NCBI RefSeq assembly: GCF_022539505.1
Contig: NC_061514.1
Coordinates: 247,244,124-247,308,123 of the forward strand
DNA: 64,000 bases
Source: Lolium rigidum
Taxonomy: Eukaryota; Streptophyta; Magnoliopsida; Poales; Poaceae
Direction of reading: 5' to 3'
Of this stretch, positions 59,313 to 64,000 are shown one piece after another. The notes below the pieces were generated by a model, which saw only the letters and a program-made list of their open reading frames with translations, was not told where the DNA came from and searched no databases. Position 1 is the stretch's first letter; each line of letters starts with the position of its first letter. A program made the position numbers and the translations under genes.

Positions 59313-60018
59313 CACCCGCGTGCCGGAGAAGGGCTGCCGCTGGCGGAGAAGAAGAACAATGGGGCGCGGAGAAAGAAAGGGGAAGCAATGGCACGGGCAC
59401 GGGCGCGGGGCTAGCTCGGGCTCCCATTTTGCAACGGTCACCCGGGTAAGCTGTGGGTCCGGCGCGCTCACGTAGACAAGTTGTGGGTCCCACGATGATC
59501 CGGATAAGTGGAGACGTGTCCACTGCGGGGCACCAACAGCGGCCCCACTTGCCGGCACCAACCAACGTCAACTAAACGGGATTCCTTCCGTCCGAGCTCT
59601 TTCTGCGGGTTATAGACAAGAAGTTGGGGAAAACTGAGGAAAAACTAAGGAGCTGGGGAAAACTGAGTACCACTAAGGACCCAAGGGCACGAAAATAGAA
59701 ATCCCTTTCTGCAAACAATCATCATCCACACTATACATCTAATCCTTTGTTATAGCAAGCCGGTGAGATTGACAACCTCACTGTTTCGTTGGGGCAAAGT
59801 ACTTTGGTTGTGTTGTGCAGGTTCCACGTTGGCGCCGGAATCCCTGGTGTTGCGCCGCACTACATCCCGCCGCCATCAACCTTCAACGTGCTTCTTGGCT
59901 CCTCCTGGTTCGATAAACCTTGGTTTCTTTCTGAGGGAAAACTTGCTGCTGTACGCATCACACCTTCCTCTTGGGGTTCCCAACGGACGTGTGCTGTACG
60001 CGTATCAAGCATATTTTC

Positions 60019-60036
60019 TGGCGCCGTTGCCGGGGA
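60019..60036 (+). other. primer-binding site of element G
   Basis: TGGCGCCGTTGCCGGGGA sits 11 bases after the LTR end. A second, slightly altered copy (AGCATATTTTCTGGCGTCGT, then TACCGGGGA) occurs 86 bases later at 60094-60122. Confidence 0.8.
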
Positions 60037-60346
60037 ACTGAAGAAAAGCTACACCACAAAGATTTCTAACTCCCACGTCAACTACACGCCAGCAGCATAT
60101 TTTCTGGCGTCGTTACCGGGGAGATCAAGACACGCTGCAAGGGGAGTCTCCACAATCCAATCTCTTTACTTTGTTTTCGTCTTGCTTTATTTTATTTACT
60201 ACTTTGTTTGCTGCATTATATCAAAACACACAAAAATTAGTTGCTAGCTTTACTTTATTTACTGTCTTGCACTCTATATCAAAAAAACAAAAAAATTAGT
60301 TACTTGCATTTATTTTATCTAGTTTGTTTTATTTACTACTGCTAAA

Positions 60347-61857
60347 ATGGCCACTCCTGAAAATACTAAGTTGTGTGACTTCACAACCACAAATAATAAT
60401 GATTTCTTATGCACACCTATTGCTCCACCTGCTACTACAGCAGAATTCTTTGAAATTAAACCTGCTCTACTTGAATCTTGTTATGCGAGAGCAATTTTCT
60501 GGTGTTAGTTCTGATGATGCTGCTGCCCATCTCAATAACTTTGTTGAATTGTGTGAAATGCAAAAGTATAAAGATGTAGATGGTGACATTATAAAATTAA
60601 AATTGTTTCCTTTCTCATTAAGAGGAAGAGCTAAAGATTGGTTGTTATCTCTGCCTAAGAATAGTATTGATTCATGGACTAAATGCAAGGATGCTTTTAT
60701 TGGTAGATATTATCCCCCTGCTAAAATTATATCTTTGAGGAGTAGCATAATGAATTTTAAACAATTGGATAATGAGCATGTTGCACAAGCTTGGGAGAGA
60801 ATGAAATCTTTGGTTAAAAATTGCCCAACCCATGGACTGACTACTTGGATGATCATCCAAACCTTTTATGCAGGACTGAACTTTTCTTCGCGGAACCTAT
60901 TGGATTCAGCTGCTAGAGGTACCTTTATGTCCATCACTCTTGGTGAAGCAACAAAGCTCCTTGATAATATGATGATTAATTACTCTGAATGGCACACGGA
61001 AAGAGCTCCGCAAGGTAAGAAGGTAAATTCTGTCGAAGAAACCTCTTCCTTGAGTGATAAGATTGATGCTATTATGTCTATGCTTGTGAATGATAGGACT
61101 AATGTTGATCCTAATAATGTTCCTTTAGCTTCATTGGTTGCCCAAGAAGAACATGTTGATGTGAACTTCATTAAAAATAATAATTTCAACAACAATGCTT
61201 ATCGGAACAATTCTAGTAATAACTATAGGCCATATCCTTATAATAATGGTAACGGTTATGGTAATTCTTATGGAAATTCTTACAACAATAATAGGAACAC
61301 ACCCCCTGGACTTGAAGCTATGCTTAAAGAATTTATTAGTACACAAACTGCTTTTAACAAATCTGTTGAGAAAAAGCTCAATAAAATTGATATTCTCGCT
61401 TCTAAGGTTGATAGTCTTGCCTCTGATGTTGATCTCTTGAAATCGAAAGTTATGCCTAATAAGGATATTGAAAATAAAAATTTTACTACAGCAAATGCCA
61501 TCCAAGTTAGAATTAATGAGAATATAAGATTAATGGCTGAATTGCATGCTAGGTGGGAAAGAGAAGAAAATGAAAAACTAGCTAAAGAGAACAATGTAGC
61601 TAAAGTTTGGACTATTACCACCACTAGTAATGTTAATGCTTCACATGTTGCTGCACTCCTACTATCAATGGTAAAATAATTGGTGTTGGCAATGTTACTA
61701 CTCCTAGTGCAAAGCCTGCAAAACTGCCGGAAACCGCTAAAACTGCTGAAACTGTCTGTGATAAAACTGCTGAATTTTTTTCCAACATTGGGGATGATGA
61801 TCCCATTGCTTTAGATTATAATGGTTTGGATTTTGATGATTGACACATCTCTGAATT
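60347..61857 (+). pseudogene. gag of Athila element G (frameshifted)
   Basis: ATG at 60347 opens MATPENTKLCDFTTTNNNDF. The frame slips near 60470, after which MREQFSGVSSDDAAAHLNNF continues with the gag core (LRGRAKDWLLSLPKNSIDSW, FIGRYYPPAKIISLRSSIMN) to 61679. An Asn/Tyr/Gly-rich stretch (61180-61300) and a coiled coil (KKLNKIDILASKVDSLASDV) follow. A further frame change near 61675 leads to a short link with a TGA near 61840. Product would form the capsid. Domain order matches non-autonomous Athila elements. Confidence 0.85.
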
Positions 61858-61867
61858 TATAAAGTTC

Positions 61868-62461
61868 TTGCAAAAACTTGCTAAGAGTCCTAATGCTAGT
61901 GCTATAAACTTGGCTTTCACAAAACATATTACAAATGCTCTCATAAAAGCTAGAGAAGAGAAACTAAAACTTGAAACTTCTATTACTAGAAAGCTAGAGG
62001 ATGGTTGGGAGCCCATCATTAAGATGAAGGTCAATGACTTTGATTGTAATGCTTTATGTGATCTTGGTGCAAGTATTTCCGTTATGCCTAAGAAAATTTA
62101 TAATATGCTTGACTTGCCACCATTGAAAAATTGTTATTTGGATGTTAATCTTGTTGATAATGCTGCAAAGAAACCTTTGGGGAGAGTTGATAATGTTCGC
62201 ATTACTGTTAACAATAACCTTGTCCCCGTTGATTTTGTTGTCTTGGATATTGAATGCAATGCATCTTGTCCCATTATATTGGGAAGACCTTTTCTTCGAA
62301 CTGTTGGAGCTATCATTGATATGAAGGAAGGTAATATTAAATATCAATTTCCTCTCAAGAAAGGTATGGAACACTTCCCTAGAAAGAGAATGAAGTTACC
62401 TTTTGATTCTATTATTAGAACAAGTTATGATGTTGATGCTTCGTCTCTTGATAACACTTGA
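61868..62461 (+). CDS. aspartic protease of Athila element G
   Basis: An open frame of 197 codons ends in TGA near 62459-62461. The active-site-like motif CDLGASISVMPKKIYNML (about 62057) is the Athila form (D-L-G rather than D-T/S-G). A flap region and CPIILGRPFLRTVGAIIDM (about 62269) follow. It would process gag. The sequence after the stop carries no reverse transcriptase. Confidence 0.85.
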   Translation: MQKLAKSPNASAINLAFTKHITNALIKAREEKLKLETSITRKLEDGWEPIIKMKVNDFDCNALCDLGASISVMPKKIYNMLDLPPLKNCYLDVNLVDNAAKKPLGRVDNVRITVNNNLVPVDFVVLDIECNASCPIILGRPFLRTVGAIIDMKEGNIKYQFPLKKGMEHFPRKRMKLPFDSIIRTSYDVDASSLDNT

Positions 62462-64000
62462 TATACACTTTCTGCGCCTAGCTGAAAGGCGTTAAAGAAA
62501 AGCGCTTATGGGAGACAATCCATGGTTTTACTACAGTATTTTTGTTTTATATTTGAGTCTTGGAAGTTGTTTACTACTGTAGCAACCTCACCTTATCTTA
62601 GTTTTGTGCATTGTTGTGCCAAGTAAAGTCGTTGATAGTAAGGTTCATACTAGATTTGGATTACTGCGCAGAAACAGATTTCTTTGCTGTCACGAATTTC
62701 GACCTTCCTCTCTGTAGGTAGCTCAGAAAAATATGCCAATTTACGTGCGTGATCCTCAGATATGTACGCAACTTTCATTCAATTTGGGCATTTTCATTTG
62801 AGCAAGTCTGGTGCCTCAATAAAATCCGTCTTTACGGACTGTTCTGTTTTGACAGATTCTGCCTTTTATTTCGCATTGCCTCTTTTGCTATGGTGGATGA
62901 ATTTCTTTGTTCCATTAGTGTCCAGTAGCTTTATGCAATGTACAGAAGTGTTAAGAATGATTGTGTCACCTCTGAACATGTGAATTTTTATTATGCACTA
63001 ACCCTCTAATGAGTTGTTTCGAGTTTGGTGTGGAGGAAGTTTTCAAGGATCAAAAGAGGAGGATGATACAATATGATCAAGGAGAGTGAAAGCTCTAAGC
63101 TTGGGGATGCCCCGGTGGTTCACCCCTGCATATTTTAAGAAGACTCAAGCGTCTAAGCTTGGGGATGCCCAAGGCATCCCCTTCTTCATCGACAACATTA
63201 TCAGGTTCCTCCCCTGAAACTATATTTTTATTCCATCACATCTTATGTGCTTTGCTTGAAGCGTCGGTTTGTTTTTGTTTTTGTTTTTGTTTTTGTTTGA
63301 ATAAAATGGATCCTAGCATTCATTGTGTGGGAGAGAGACACGCTCCGCTGTTGCATATGGACAAATATGTCCTTAGGCTTTACTCATAGTATTCATGACG
63401 AAGGTTGAATTTTCTTCGTTAAATTGTTATATGGTTGGAATCTGGAAATGCTACATGTAGTAATTGTAAAATGTCTTGAATAATTTGATACTTGGCAATT
63501 GTTGTGCTCATGTTTAAGCTCTTGCATCATATACTTTGCACCTATTAATGAAGAAACACATAGAGCTTGCTAAAATTTGGTTTGCATATTTGGTCTCTCT
63601 AAAGTCTAGATAATTTCTAGTATTGAGTTTGAACAACAAGGAAGACGGTGTAGAGTCTTATAATGTTTACAATATGTCTTTTATGTGAGTTTTGCTGCAC
63701 CGGTTCATCCTTGTGTTTGTTTCAAATAACCTTGCTAGCCTAAACCTTGTATCGAGAGGGAATACTTCTCATGCATCCAAAATCCTTGAGCCAACCACTA
63801 TGCCATTTGTGTCCACCATACCTACCTACTACATGGTATTTCTCCGCCATTCCAAATTAAATTGCTTGAGTGCTACCTTTAAAATTTCCATTCTTTACCT
63901 TTGCAATATATAGCTCATGGGACAAATATCTTAAAAACTATTGTGGTATTGAATATGTACTTATGCACTTTATCTCTTATTAAGTTGCTTGTTGTGCGAT
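62462..64000 (+). other. non-coding 3' internal region of element G
   Basis: No coding is supported. CTAAGCTTGGGGATGCCC occurs twice (about 63095 and 63152). A (GTTTTT)n-type run lies at 63268-63296. The window ends before the right LTR. Confidence 0.6.

Larger units (their letters stand above)
55110..59705 (-). mobile_element. Mutator-like element H carrying two zinc-finger genes
   Basis: Long terminal inverted repeats (55110-55246 and 59567-59705, about 138 bp, ends GGGATTTCTATTTTCGTGCC) are flanked by a perfect 9 bp duplication TTTCTGCAA (55101-55109 and 59706-59714). A 9 bp duplication and long TIRs are diagnostic of the Mutator superfamily. I find no transposase (no MULE DDE or SWIM motif). 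The cargo is a zf-XS-type gene and a zf-GRF-type gene, both on the minus strand, plus satellite-like repeats, so Pack-MULE is a fair description. TIR-like motifs (TACTCAGTTTTCCCCTC) recur inside at about 57175-57240 and 57660-57705, hinting at older related elements. Confidence 0.92.
53813..60007 (+). repeat. 5' LTR of element G, split by a Mutator-like element
   Basis: The LTR is in two pieces, 53813-55109 and 59715-60007, about 1590 bp in total once the insert is removed. Its text is continuous across the insertion: ...CTACTG(TTTCTGCAA) then ACAATCATC. CTACTTAAAG near 54180 is a possible TATA-like box. Confidence 0.88.
53813..64000 (+). mobile_element. Athila-lineage gypsy element G (Sabrina-like), gag-protease only
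   Basis: The left LTR begins TGATACGTCTCCGACGTATC and ends in CGTATCA (60001-60007), with inverted termini TGATACG/CGTATCA. The primer-binding site TGGCGCCGTTGCCGGGGA follows at 60019-60036, the standard Athila type. Gag and protease coding spans 60347-62461, then no reverse transcriptase in the remaining 1.5 kb, so this is a non-autonomous form. The family name Sabrina is from memory of the LTR. The 3' LTR lies beyond the window. Confidence 0.9.

Overview
This window is nuclear DNA of a large-genome grass, almost certainly Triticeae (wheat, barley, rye or Aegilops type). I infer this from layered nested LTR retrotransposons, from a Sabrina-like Athila LTR beginning TGATACGTCTCCGACGTATC, from CACTA, Mutator, Harbinger and Helitron elements with grass-type ends, and from plant genes with short GT-AG introns. 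A run of exactly 100 Ns marks an assembly gap. There are no prokaryotic features. Element family names are from memory and unverified; boundaries, duplications and empty sites were read directly.

Layout. (1) 1-9.1 kb: a decayed Copia gag-pol, entered from the left edge, split by a non-autonomous Ty3/gypsy element with matching ~1.17 kb LTRs (2582-9084). That element carries gag-protease remnants, many small hairpins and a broken acidic ORF on the opposite strand. A truncated SMART/TRIM-like mini-retrotransposon follows (9148-9406). (2) 10.2-42.0 kb: one SIRE/Maximus-like Copia element (1.25 kb LTRs, perfect GTTTT target duplication) hosts three later insertions. These are a 14.5 kb Tekay-type chromovirus with 4.3 kb LTRs (12776-27249, duplication GAAGG), a 4.8 kb Helitron (31224-36055) carrying three correctly spliceable UFD1 exons, and a CACTA element running into the gap (36830 onward). 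Downstream of pol the Copia has an intact two-exon extra ORF (38375-40176). (3) 42-46.3 kb: degraded sequence with a Myb/SANT-like relic and a (GAT)n microsatellite. (4) 46.4-49.2 kb: the only convincing host genes, both on the minus strand. One is a five-exon DHHC protein S-acyltransferase (333 residues), the other a single-exon 226-residue protein of unknown function. (5) 49.8-51.1 kb: a Harbinger-like element with TTA duplications. (6) 53.1 kb to the end: the end of a CACTA element interrupted by a Sabrina-like, gag-protease-only Athila element. Its 5' LTR is itself split by a 4.6 kb Mutator-like element (55110-59705) with ~138 bp inverted repeats and a perfect 9 bp duplication. This Mutator-like element carries two zinc-finger genes, zf-XS and zf-GRF, each with an arginine at the second zinc-binding cysteine.

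Insertion order: Copia C is older than its chromovirus, Helitron and CACTA inserts; the CACTA at 53 kb is older than the Athila element, which is older than the Mutator-like element. Most coding in the window is for transposition. Host function is limited to the acyltransferase, its unknown neighbour and transposon-carried gene fragments.
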